From an uncultured Clostridia bacterium (GTDB taxonomy: Bacteria; Bacillota; Clostridia; Christensenellales; Borkfalkiaceae), in the NCBI GenBank assembly GCA_944328845.1, contig CALVHV010000009.1:1-36050 (forward strand): a DNA stretch of 36,050 nucleotides. The letters run 5' to 3'. The notes below the pieces were generated by a model. The model was not told where the DNA came from. It worked only from the letters and a program-made list of their open reading frames with translations, and made no database searches. This document shows, piece after piece, positions 1-6,826 of the stretch. The position numbers were made by a program, and so were the translations under genes. Positions within the stretch are counted from its first letter, which is position 1. Each line of letters begins with the position of its first letter.

Positions 1-717
1 CTTCAATTTACTCCCTCCTATGCGGCAAAGATCCTGACGACGGGCAAGAGCAACATCATCGGGATCCTGCCGGGCGCAGCCCCCGCGCTCGATTTTCGGC
101 ACATAGATTTCAGCAACTGCCTGATCCGCGCGCTGGCGGCAAAGGGATACCGCGCCATGATCTTGTCCTCCTTTTCCGAAAACGGAACGGATCCGCAGCC
201 GAACATCGACGGCATCATCTGCATCGACCTGACGCAGGAACAGTTTTTGCAGCTCAGCGACAGCTATCTCATCCCCATCGTCTGCGCGGATATGATCGTC
301 AATCACTACCTGTTTTTCCAGATCTACAACGATTATGAAGGACTGCGGAAAAAGCTGAAAGGATATGAACGGTACACCGTTCTGTGCAATCCGCCGAACA
401 ACGAGAACCTGAAGAGCTTTCTCTGCGAGATCTTCGGGGAGCACCTGCGCTTTTGTACGGATTATGCGTCCGTACAGAGTGCCGTTGCATCCTCGCCAGC
501 CCCGTTCGTAACGTTGGGGGACTATCTGACCCTCTGCGCCATGACCCTGACAGACAAAAACAATATTCTGCCCGTTTCCTCTTCCAAAAACTACAACCTG
601 CCCATCCCCTCCTTTTTCCTTCTGGATACGCAAAGAAAGGCGGAAACGACCGTGCAGGCGATGTTCGACGCCATGGCGCGCAACGTCGTCGAGCACGACC
701 TCCGAATCGGGTACTGA
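1..717 (+). CDS. LacI/GalR-type transcriptional regulator, 3' part (5' end outside window)
   Basis: The frame is open from the first base to the TGA at 715-717, giving 238 residues with no start inside the window. The first residues visible, FTPSYAAKILTTGKSNIIG, match the hinge-helix region and the start of the effector domain of LacI/GalR regulators (family pattern Y.PN..A..L..G.T..IG). The DNA-binding helix-turn-helix would therefore lie upstream of the window. The rest is the periplasmic-binding-protein-like sensor and dimerisation domain, with DGIICIDLTQEQ in the usual 'D G I I' position and a C-terminal helix (AETTVQAMFDAMARNV). The sensor part is shorter than usual: about 285 residues in total would be expected against about 335 for LacI, so the ligand pocket may be reduced. 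The ligand and target genes cannot be read from here. A strong terminator follows. Confidence 0.72.
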   Translation, partial: LQFTPSYAAKILTTGKSNIIGILPGAAPALDFRHIDFSNCLIRALAAKGYRAMILSSFSENGTDPQPNIDGIICIDLTQEQFLQLSDSYLIPIVCADMIVNHYLFFQIYNDYEGLRKKLKGYERYTVLCNPPNNENLKSFLCEIFGEHLRFCTDYASVQSAVASSPAPFVTLGDYLTLCAMTLTDKNNILPVSSSKNYNLPIPSFFLLDTQRKAETTVQAMFDAMARNVVEHDLRIGY

Positions 718-789
718 CGCGCCGTGCCCCCCCAAGGGCCGCCTTTACTCCCCCCCGAAAGCGCAAAAAACACCTTCGGCGATGCCGAA

Positions 790-829
790 AACAAGGGCTT
801 GCGGAACATCCGCAAGCCCTTGTTTTTTC
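790..829 (+). terminator. Rho-independent terminator of the LacI-type gene
   Basis: A perfect 15-bp stem (790-804 with 810-824) with a 5-base loop AACAT is followed by a run of T (821-828). It lies 73 bases after the stop codon of the regulator gene and points in the same direction. Confidence 0.9.
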
Positions 830-855
830 TGTCTGTATTTATAAATTAATATTTG

Positions 856-1052
856 CTAAATAAAGGTAACGTTGGTTTCTATTGTTTCCAGTTTATCCAT
901 ACTGACTGTATAGTCAATAAGATCTGGTTCAGTTGTTAAACCGCCAAGATTATTTGATATTTCAATCTCTGTTGTTCCAGATAAAATTCTAATCGATTCA
1001 GATTGTATTGTAGATTGCCGGTAACATCAAACTGTAAAAAGCCTGCTTGCAA
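856..1052 (-). pseudogene. AT-rich small ORF with a one-base frameshift (decayed or mis-sequenced), unknown
   Basis: On the minus strand an AAGGAG box (1060-1065) precedes a TTG codon at 1052-1050. The frame reads MQAGFLQFDVTGNLQ and then fails. A second frame continues directly with STIQSESIRILSGTTEIEI and runs to a TAG at 858-856, ending DKLETIETNVTFI. Adding one base near 1005-1010 would join them into about 65 residues. The stretch is clearly AT-richer than the neighbouring genes and has codon-like composition only in these frames. I do not recognise the protein. The TNVTFI ending and the composition loosely recall the AT-rich part of the pilin-like gene at 29.4-30.7 kb, but no homology is claimed. 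It may be a transferred remnant, or a live small gene with an assembly indel. Confidence 0.35.
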
Positions 1053-1112
1053 TGTTTTTCTCCTTATAGTTTACAATTTTCAGAGCATTTTTGATTCTGT
1101 CCTATGCCCTCG

Positions 1113-1378
1113 TCTTCCAAACGACAACCGATTCGGGTGCCTTAAACACAGTCTCTTCCCGCCCCCGTTGGCGCGCCCTAAGGAGTTTTGCCCCTGCGGG
1201 GCAAAGCACTCCGTGCTCGAATAGCTTGCCCCCGCAGGGGGCAACCAATTCGAGCTGCTTTAAACACAGTCTCTTCCCTCCCCCATTGGCGCGCCCTAAG
1301 GAGTTTTGCCCCTGCGGGGCAAAGCACTCCGTGCCCGAATAGCTTGCCCCCGCAGGGGGGCAACCAATTCGAGCTGCT
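1113..1378. repeat. Tandem ~118-bp repeats carrying tRNA-Arg end fragments
   Basis: Two copies (1143-1260 and 1261-1378) are nearly identical; a diverged third partial copy lies at about 1113-1142. Each full copy contains the last 17 bases of the adjacent tRNA-Arg gene in the same orientation, TGGCGCGCCCTAAGGAG, at 1169-1185 and 1287-1303 (tRNA copy at 1427-1443). The second copy also ends in a near-match to the tRNA 5' end: CCAATTcGAGCT followed by GGGCGCAT at 1364-1387, against 1485-1505 in the tRNA. Between these pieces lie two GC palindromes (GCCCCTGCGGGGC and TTGCCCCCGCAGGGGGCAA). No protein is supported here. Confidence 0.85.
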
Positions 1379-1390
1379 ATGGGCGCATAA

Positions 1391-1426
1391 CAAAACCCGC
1401 AGATGGAAAACCATCTGCGGGTTTTG
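1391..1426 (-). terminator. Terminator of the tRNA-Arg transcript
   Basis: A perfect 16-bp stem (1391-1406 with 1411-1426) with a 4-base loop begins directly after the encoded CCA of the tRNA. On the minus strand it ends in GGGTTTTG, a short U-rich tail. Confidence 0.75.
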
Positions 1427-1503
1427 TGGCGCGCCCTAAGGAGCTCGAATCCCTAACCTTTGGTTCCGTAGACCAACGCTCTATCCAATTGAGCTAAGGG
1501 CGC
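1427..1503 (-). tRNA. tRNA-Arg (anticodon ACG)
   Basis: The reverse strand folds as a full cloverleaf. The 7-bp acceptor stem is GCGCCCT/AGGGCGC with discriminator G and an encoded CCA (1429-1427). The D-arm is GCTC..GAGC. The anticodon arm is TTGGT-CTACGGA-ACCAA with anticodon ACG, read as ICG after deamination of A34, for arginine CGU/CGC/CGA codons. The T-arm is AGGGA-TTCGAGC-TCCTT with one G-U pair. Length is 77 bases. It has its own promoter (1528-1555) and terminator. Fragments of its 3' and 5' ends are repeated just downstream (1113-1387). Confidence 0.95.
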
Positions 1504-1527
1504 ATTTACTTTTCAGCGTACCTATAC

Positions 1528-1555
1528 ATTATATCAAAAAAAATTTGTTTGTCAA
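1528..1555 (-). promoter_or_regulatory. Sigma-A promoter of tRNA-Arg
   Basis: On the minus strand there is a perfect -35 TTGACA (1555-1550), a 16-bp spacer and a perfect -10 TATAAT (1533-1528). The -10 box ends 24 bases before the tRNA 5' end. Confidence 0.9.
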
Positions 1556-1743
1556 TAAATTTTGCCGCCCGCTGCAAAAAGATTTGAAAAAAATGTCGCG
1601 CATCCCTCTTTTTTCTTCGTCCGTACGGTATAATGCTGTTGCGGCGGGAAAAATTGCGGGCGGGATGCCGCCCCGAACGAGCGGCGATCCTTTGCCGCCA
1701 ACCGCGAAGGAAACGGCTTCCCCGACCCGAAAAGGCGGTGAAC

Positions 1744-2247
1744 ATGGATTTCTTTCAGTTTATCGGCTACATCCGTCAGTTCAATGCGGATGTGGCGCTC
1801 ATCGGCGCTGCCGTATGGGGTCTGACCCTGCTTGCGCGCAAAACCTTTCTCAAAAGTGCTAAAAACCGCAAGTTTATCACCTTTTTGCCCTTTTTGCTGG
1901 GCGCACTGCTGTACGCCGCGTATGCGGCGCTTTGCGGCGGCGCGGCGACAGATTGGGCTGAGGCGCTGAACAACGGCATCACCTGCGGTTCGCTGGCAAC
2001 GGTGATCGAAATGGTGTACCGTCAGTTTTTACACGGAGAAGAAAAGGATGTGCGCGTCGCCTGCGTGCAAGCCATGCTTTCCGGCTGGGCACAGCTGAGC
2101 GACGAACAGGCGCAGGATCTCATCGGCACCCTGGAACAGGCGGACGAAGAAAGGGCAAAGGCGGAAATTGCCGCCTATACGGGCGACGCCGCGGCGGAGA
2201 CGTTGTATCCGCTGCTGCAAAAGGCCCTCGCCCTTTCCGACGAATGA
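1744..2247 (+). CDS. Small membrane protein of unknown function
   Basis: The product has 167 residues. I chose the ATG at 1744 because AAGGCGGTG sits just before it and the hydrophobic N-terminus starts there; the longer open frame upstream has no such signal. Three hydrophobic stretches are seen: about residues 15-32 (DVALIGAAVWGLTLLA), 41-63 (FITFLPFLLGALLYAAYAAL) and 77-95. A charged, alanine-rich helical tail follows (about 98-167) and would be cytoplasmic or extracellular depending on topology. Size and layout recall phage-holin-like or small scaffold membrane proteins, but I see no family motif. A TATAAT box lies at 1629-1634 without a good -35. A terminator follows and the gerA operon comes next, so it is probably a separate transcript. 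Confidence 0.6.
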   Translation: MDFFQFIGYIRQFNADVALIGAAVWGLTLLARKTFLKSAKNRKFITFLPFLLGALLYAAYAALCGGAATDWAEALNNGITCGSLATVIEMVYRQFLHGEEKDVRVACVQAMLSGWAQLSDEQAQDLIGTLEQADEERAKAEIAAYTGDAAAETLYPLLQKALALSDE

Positions 2248-2261
2248 TTTTCCCGTCTACG

Positions 2262-2293
2262 GGCGGAACGCAGCTTTGCGTTCCGCCTTTTTT
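2262..2293 (+). terminator. Rho-independent terminator
   Basis: An 11-bp stem (2262-2272 with 2277-2287), loop GCTT, and six T (2288-2293). It ends the small membrane protein gene and separates it from the gerA operon. Confidence 0.9.
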
Positions 2294-2358
2294 CGTGCGT
2301 CGACCGTATAAAAAGAGCGCATCGGCATATTTTTGCCGCGAATACACAAAATGCAGGC

Positions 2359-3825
2359 GTGGAAAAGAAGAAAAACAGCACCGCCTTTACCGGCGGCGCG
2401 GAAGAAAACGCAAAACTTTTAAAAGATCTTTTACCCGCGCAAGACATCCTCGTCTACCGCTTTGCGACGGCGGACGCGAAACCGTGCGCGGCGGTGTTTA
2501 CCGACGGGATCACCGACAAACAGCTGCTCGGCGAACTGGCGGCGCGGCCCCTTTCCCTTGCCCCCGCACCCAAAACGCGGGAAGAGGCGGAACAAATGCT
2601 GCTCTTCCCCGAACTGCGAAGGGCGGACGACGCACAGACGGCGGCAAAAGAAGTGCTTTCGGGCAACCCCGCACTGTTTATCGACGGGGTGACGGGCGCC
2701 ATCATCCTCGGCACCAAAAAAGTGACGCTGCGCGCCGTGATGGAGCCGCAGACTTCCATCACCGTCAAAGGCCCGCGCGAGGGGTTCATCGAGGACGTAA
2801 AGACGAACATGAGCCTCGTACGCCGCCGCCTGATCACACCCGACCTGCGCTTTGAGATGCTGACCCTCGGCAAGCGCAGCGGCACCGCCGTCTGCATCGC
2901 CTACCTGCACGGCATTGCCGACGAAAGGCTGGTACAGCGCATCTGCGAGAAGCTGAAAAGGGTAGAGACAGACGGCATATCCGATTCTTCCTATGTGGCG
3001 CAGTTCCTCTCCTCCGCCCCCGCCTCTCCCTTCAAACAGGTGGGCACGACGGAAAAACCGGACGTTTTGTGCGCCAAGATGCTGGAGGGACGGGTGGGGA
3101 TCCTGTGCGACGGCTCGCCCATCGCGCTGACCCTGCCTTACATGATGAGCGAGGACTTTCAGAGCGCGCAGGACTACTTTGTCTCCCCCGCGCGGGCGAC
3201 GGTAAACAGGATCTTGCGCCTGTTTGCCGTGCTTGTCGCCATCTTTTTGCCCGCCCTGTACGTGGCGGCGCAATTATTTCGCCTGCAGCTTTTGCCGTTC
3301 GGACTTTTAATGACCGTTTCGGGCGGGATCCAGGGCATCCCCCTTTCGCCCAGCCTGGAGATCTTTTTCCTCCTGCTGGTGCTGGAGATCCTCATCGAGG
3401 CGAGCGTGCGCATGCCCAAGTACGTGGCGCTTGCCCTCTCCGTCATCGGCGCGCTGGTGCTGGGCGATACTGCCGTCAAAGCGGGGCTCGTCTCTTCGCC
3501 CGCCATCATCATCATCGCGCTTTCGGGCATTTCCGCCTACACCGTGCCCGACCTGACGGGCACCCTCTCCCTCGTGCGGCTGGCTTACATCGTGGCGGCG
3601 GGGAGCATCGGCACCTACGGCATCGTACTGCTGACGGGATTTTTGCTGTACTATCTCATCTGTGCGGACGAATGGGGCGTGCCCCTTCTGGCGCCCTTTT
3701 CGCCGCTGGTGCCGCACGATCTGCGCGACAGTCTGTATAAGGCAGACATCTGGGCGCTGAACGAACGGCCGAACGTATTTCGTCCGAAAAACCGCGTACG
3801 TCTGCGCAAAAAGGAGACAACATGA
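2359..3825 (+). CDS. gerAA: Spore germinant receptor subunit A (GerA/SpoVAF family)
   Basis: The product has 488 residues, the normal size for GerAA-type subunits. It forms part of a nutrient receptor in the inner membrane of the spore. The soluble N-terminal half (about 1-275) carries family-like text such as GPREGFIEDVKTNMSLVRRR. It is followed by about five membrane segments between residues 280 and 440 (for example ILRLFAVLVAIFLPALYVAA and FFLLLVLEILIEASVRM) and a basic cytoplasmic tail. The start is the GTG at 2359. No in-frame ATG lies upstream, and the ribosome binding site is weak (AGG very close to the start). A possible forespore sigma-G-like pair, GTATA at 2306 and CATATTT at 2326, lies upstream but is uncertain. 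The stop overlaps the start of the next gene by four bases (ATGA), showing translational coupling. Confidence 0.88.
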   Translation: MEKKKNSTAFTGGAEENAKLLKDLLPAQDILVYRFATADAKPCAAVFTDGITDKQLLGELAARPLSLAPAPKTREEAEQMLLFPELRRADDAQTAAKEVLSGNPALFIDGVTGAIILGTKKVTLRAVMEPQTSITVKGPREGFIEDVKTNMSLVRRRLITPDLRFEMLTLGKRSGTAVCIAYLHGIADERLVQRICEKLKRVETDGISDSSYVAQFLSSAPASPFKQVGTTEKPDVLCAKMLEGRVGILCDGSPIALTLPYMMSEDFQSAQDYFVSPARATVNRILRLFAVLVAIFLPALYVAAQLFRLQLLPFGLLMTVSGGIQGIPLSPSLEIFFLLLVLEILIEASVRMPKYVALALSVIGALVLGDTAVKAGLVSSPAIIIIALSGISAYTVPDLTGTLSLVRLAYIVAAGSIGTYGIVLLTGFLLYYLICADEWGVPLLAPFSPLVPHDLRDSLYKADIWALNERPNVFRPKNRVRLRKKETT

Positions 3826-4913
3826 AACTTTGTGTAAGACAGATCTGCTTTCTCTTTGCGGCAATTTTGCCCGTCACACGGCTGCTTGTATACCCTGCGA
3901 CCCTGACCTTTTGGGCAAAGAACGATCTGCTGTTTTCCGCCGCGCTGAGCTTTTTGCTGGAAGGAACGGCGGTGGCTTCCGTTCTCTTTGCGGCGAGCCG
4001 CACGCAGAAGACGCTGTTCCAACTGCTTGAAGAAAACTTCGGCACCCTTGCCGCGCGGGCAGTATACCTGTTATTTGCCCTCTTTTTTGCCTTTTCCGCC
4101 TTTCTGCCCATCCTCGAACAGCGCGGATTTGTTTTGCAGGTATTTTATGAAAACGTACCCTCGTTTTTGAGCTTTTTGCCCTTCTTTCTCGTCAGCCTGT
4201 TTGCCTGCACGAAGGGGCTGCGCAGCATCGGGCGCGCGGCAGACCTTGCCCTGCCCGTCTTTGTGCTCTGTTTCGGGATCCTCTTCCTCATGGCTGTGAC
4301 CGAGGGAGACTACACCGCCCTTTTGCCCCTGTTTTCGGCAGGGACGGACATCCTGCGCGGCGGAGCGTTCGGACTGCCCTGGTATGCCGGCGGGGCGTAC
4401 ATGCTCTTCTTTTTGGGGAACTTCCGCTACGAAAAAGGGGCAGCAGGCAAGATCATGCTCGCCTATGCGGCGGGAGCGGCGGCAGTGCTTGCCTTTCTTG
4501 CCGCCTTTTATGCCATCTTTTCGGACATCGCGCTGTTGCAGCAGAATGCCGTGGCGCACCTTTCCAAATACGCGACCGCCTTTACCTCGCTGGGCAGGAT
4601 CGACCTGTTTTTTGTGTTCGCCCTGACACTGGTGCTCCTGTTTGCGCTGTGCATCCCCTTACAGCTGAGCGTGCACTGCATCTGCGCCGCCTTTTCCTGC
4701 AAGACGACCCTTCCCGCACTCGCCGTCAATGCCCTCCTGCTCGTTCTGACCCTGCTCTTTAACCAGTCGTATCTGGAAATACAGACGCTGATCACACAGA
4801 AACTTTGGATCGTTTTTGCAGTGTTTGCTGTACTTTTGCCCTACGTATCCGTATTTTTGCGACGAAAGGAAAAGAAAATGTTGCCCAAAGGAGAAAAATA
4901 TGAGCGCACGTAA
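3822..4913 (+). CDS. gerAB: Spore germinant receptor permease-like subunit B (GerAB)
   Basis: The product is 363 residues of almost continuous membrane segments (about 10), as in the GerAB/GerKB spore permeases of the APC transporter superfamily. In this family the B subunit is thought to bind the germinant and to contribute to ion release from the spore. The N-terminus MKLCVRQICFLFAAILPVTR begins the first segment. A charged loop, KGLRSIGRAADLALP at about residue 127, lies where the family keeps the GLE..AR..E-like motif. The gene starts inside the stop of gerAA (ATGA overlap) and its 3' end overlaps gerAC by 14 bases, so the three are one operon. The protein ends in a lysine-rich tail typical of a cytoplasmic C-terminus. 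Confidence 0.87.
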   Translation: MKLCVRQICFLFAAILPVTRLLVYPATLTFWAKNDLLFSAALSFLLEGTAVASVLFAASRTQKTLFQLLEENFGTLAARAVYLLFALFFAFSAFLPILEQRGFVLQVFYENVPSFLSFLPFFLVSLFACTKGLRSIGRAADLALPVFVLCFGILFLMAVTEGDYTALLPLFSAGTDILRGGAFGLPWYAGGAYMLFFLGNFRYEKGAAGKIMLAYAAGAAAVLAFLAAFYAIFSDIALLQQNAVAHLSKYATAFTSLGRIDLFFVFALTLVLLFALCIPLQLSVHCICAAFSCKTTLPALAVNALLLVLTLLFNQSYLEIQTLITQKLWIVFAVFAVLLPYVSVFLRRKEKKMLPKGEKYERT

Positions 4914-6090
4914 AATTCCGCTGAGGCTGGCCGTGTTCGGCGCGGCGCTGTTGCTGCTTTTGTTTTTTTCCAACGATTTCGGGCTGATCGACATTCAGAA
5001 GACTTCCATCGTGACCGCCGTCGCCATCGACGCGGGAGAAGAGGGAATAGACGTGACCGTGCAGATCGCCGTGCCCAAGTCCGGCTCGACGGCGGCGAGC
5101 AACGTGACCGTAAAAAACGCGGCCACCATGATGGACGCGATCGCCGAACTCAACCTGAAGACGGGCTGGTACCCTACCCTCGTCCATTGCAGGCTGATCC
5201 TTTTGGGCGAAGAGGCGGCAAAGGACAACGTCTTCGATCACATCGACTACTTTTTGCGCAGCCAGTTTGTGGAGGACACCTGTCTGGTGGCGCTGTGCCG
5301 CGGCCGCGCGGAAAAAGCGCTTTCGGCGCAGTCGCCCGTGGGCGACATGACGTACGCCGCCATCGAAAAGGTGCTCTCCTCCGAGGCGCAGCAGACGGGG
5401 CTCGTGAGCGTGAACATCCTGCGGGAATTTTCCAAGGGATATTTCGGAGCGGGCGAAAGCAGTTTTCTGCCCCTGCTCACCGTCCGCGAGGGCGCGGAAA
5501 CGGGCGGTTCGGACGCGGGTTCGGGAGACGCAAACGCAGGCGGCTCGGGCGGCGCCGGCAGCTCGGGCGGAAAAGCGGTGTTCGAAGCCTCGGAAACGGC
5601 GCTGTTTCTGCGCGGAAAACAGGTGGCGACCCTCGGCGCAGAGGAGACGCTCGCCTTCAACCTCGCCGATACGGACACAGACCTCGCCTACGGGAACGTG
5701 ACCGTCACCGAACGCGGAGAGCCCGTCATCTACAGCCTGAAGATGCGGATCGGGAAAAAGTTGCTGAAAGTGCGTGCGGAAGGAGAAATCCCCGTGCTGT
5801 GCTTTTCGATACGGGCGCGCGCGCAGGTGGCGGACGTGAACCGCGCGGGAAGCGCGCACGAGGTGGCGCAGAGCTCCATCGTGCCGGAATCTGTGCTGCG
5901 CGCGGCGGAAGAGACCTTCCGCGCACGGCTTTCGGACGCCTTTTCAAAGGCGAAGGAGAGCGGATGCGACCTGTTCGGCGTGTGCGCCTCCCTGCAGAGA
6001 TTTTACCCCAAACTGTGGAAAAAACTGGGAAAAGAGGCTTTGGCTCTGACAAAACCCGTCTACGATATACAATTCGATACCATGCACTGA
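4900..6090 (+). CDS. gerAC: Spore germinant receptor subunit C (GerAC), without lipobox
   Basis: The product has 396 residues. The ATG at 4900 is chosen because AAAGGAG (4887-4893) precedes it and the signal-like sequence begins there. The Ger(x)C pattern is visible: a hydrophobic N-terminus (about 9-25) followed by LIDIQKTSIVTAVAIDAGEE and later EVAQSSIVPESVLRAAEE. Known GerAC proteins are lipoproteins with a lipobox cysteine. Here the N-terminal segment ALLLLLFFSNDFGLIDI has no cysteine, so anchoring by an uncleaved helix is inferred. A glycine/serine-rich insertion (about residues 201-227, GGSGGAGSSGG) sits inside the ectodomain. The position after gerAB, with overlap, supports the assignment. 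Confidence 0.85.
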   Translation: MSARKIPLRLAVFGAALLLLLFFSNDFGLIDIQKTSIVTAVAIDAGEEGIDVTVQIAVPKSGSTAASNVTVKNAATMMDAIAELNLKTGWYPTLVHCRLILLGEEAAKDNVFDHIDYFLRSQFVEDTCLVALCRGRAEKALSAQSPVGDMTYAAIEKVLSSEAQQTGLVSVNILREFSKGYFGAGESSFLPLLTVREGAETGGSDAGSGDANAGGSGGAGSSGGKAVFEASETALFLRGKQVATLGAEETLAFNLADTDTDLAYGNVTVTERGEPVIYSLKMRIGKKLLKVRAEGEIPVLCFSIRARAQVADVNRAGSAHEVAQSSIVPESVLRAAEETFRARLSDAFSKAKESGCDLFGVCASLQRFYPKLWKKLGKEALALTKPVYDIQFDTMH

Positions 6091-6186
6091 TAATAAGGCA
6101 GGCGCAAAATTTTCGGATGTTTGCAACATGCAAAAGCGGGGCAGCGGCAATAAATTGCCTCTTTCCCCCCTTGCGAAAGTGCTTTC

Positions 6187-6214
6187 ATTATATCAGAAAA
6201 TCGGCCTTTGTCAA
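6187..6214 (-). promoter_or_regulatory. Orphan sigma-A promoter facing into the 3' end of gerAC
   Basis: On the minus strand: TTGACA (6214-6209), 16-bp spacer, TATAAT (6192-6187), both perfect. It lies after the rplS terminator and would read through 6180-6091 into the antisense strand of gerAC. The first 90 bases of such an RNA contain two small hairpins (GGCAATTTATTGCC and ATGTTtgcAACAT). No gene with a good ribosome binding site follows. Confidence 0.6.
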
Positions 6215-6267
6215 GACTCTGTTTTGTTTGCTCCCCTCCCTTTCCTGCACAAAAAACGTGCCGCCGA

Positions 6268-6327
6268 AAAACGATAAAAAACAAAAGACCCCGCAAAAAT
6301 GCGAGGTCTTTGTGTTTTATCGTTTTT
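6268..6327. terminator. Bidirectional terminator between gerAC and rplS
   Basis: Core stem 6284-6295 with 6300-6311 (one C/A mismatch that becomes a G-U pair in the minus-strand RNA), embedded in a longer inverted repeat of AAAAACGATAAAA and TTTTATCGTTTTT. U-rich tails are present in both directions. It ends rplS on the minus strand and could stop gerAC read-through. Confidence 0.85.
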
Positions 6328-6671
6328 TAGCGAACTTCCTTGATCTTCGCCGCTTTGCCCGTTCTGCCGCGCAGATAGTACAGCTTAGCCCTGCGGACTT
6401 TACCCTTGCGGATCACGGTGATGTCTGCGATCTTGGGAGAATGAACGGGGAACGTACGCTCCACACCTACGCCGTAGGAGAGCCTGCGAACCGTGAACGT
6501 TTCACGGATGCCGCCGTTTTTCTTTGCGATCACGACGCCTTCAAACGCCTGGATCCTTTCACGCGTGCCCTCGACGACTTTTACGCTTACTTTTACGGTG
6601 TCGCCTACGTTGAAAGCGGGAACGGTGTCCTTCAGATTCTCTTTCTCGATTGCCTCGATAAGACCTTTCAT
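6327..6671 (-). CDS. rplS: 50S ribosomal protein L19
   Basis: The product has 114 residues, the normal length. L19 lies at the 30S-50S interface of the ribosome. Recognisable L19 text includes [51 protein letters not shown] and the C-terminal [18 protein letters not shown]. The start is the ATG at 6671, eight bases after GGAGG. An upstream ATG at 6686 lies within the leader and overlaps the ribosome binding site, so it is rejected. The gene is alone here, whereas in many Firmicutes it follows rpsP-rimM-trmD. It has its own promoter and terminator, with a leader of about 65 bases that might hold an L19-type autoregulatory structure (not proven). Confidence 0.97.
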   Translation of the reverse strand: MKGLIEAIEKENLKDTVPAFNVGDTVKVSVKVVEGTRERIQAFEGVVIAKKNGGIRETFTVRRLSYGVGVERTFPVHSPKIADITVIRKGKVRRAKLYYLRGRTGKAAKIKEVR

Positions 6672-6742
6672 CGACTTTACCTCCATCTTTACTAAGCGTT
6701 CGTAGCCGTTTTTTGCCAGAGGACCGCCCGAAGTCTTTTGTT

Positions 6743-6771
6743 ATTTTACCACACTTTGCAAATTTGCGCAA
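6743..6771 (-). promoter_or_regulatory. Promoter of rplS
   Basis: On the minus strand: -35 TTGCGC (6771-6766), 17-bp spacer, -10 TAAAAT (6748-6743). It gives a 5' leader of about 65 bases before the rplS start. Confidence 0.65.
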
Positions 6772-6791
6772 GCTTTTTTATGCCGATTTAT

Positions 6792-6822
6792 AAAAAAAGG
6801 AAGGTTTTTGCCTTCCTTTTTT
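6792..6822 (-). terminator. Terminator of glyA
   Basis: Inverted repeat AAAAAAAGGAAGG (6792-6804) with CCTTCCTTTTTT (6811-6822). It directly follows the glyA stop and has a U-tail on the minus strand; it is nearly symmetrical. Confidence 0.85.
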
Positions 6823-6826
6823 GTCT

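Noticed and set aside
1113..1378. CRISPR array
   Set aside because: Only two to three long direct repeats of 118 bp without separate spacers; the repeat content derives from a tRNA.
6672..6686. Start of rplS at the upstream ATG (6686)
   Set aside because: That ATG overlaps the GGAGG box that serves the ATG at 6671; the shorter product has the normal L19 length.
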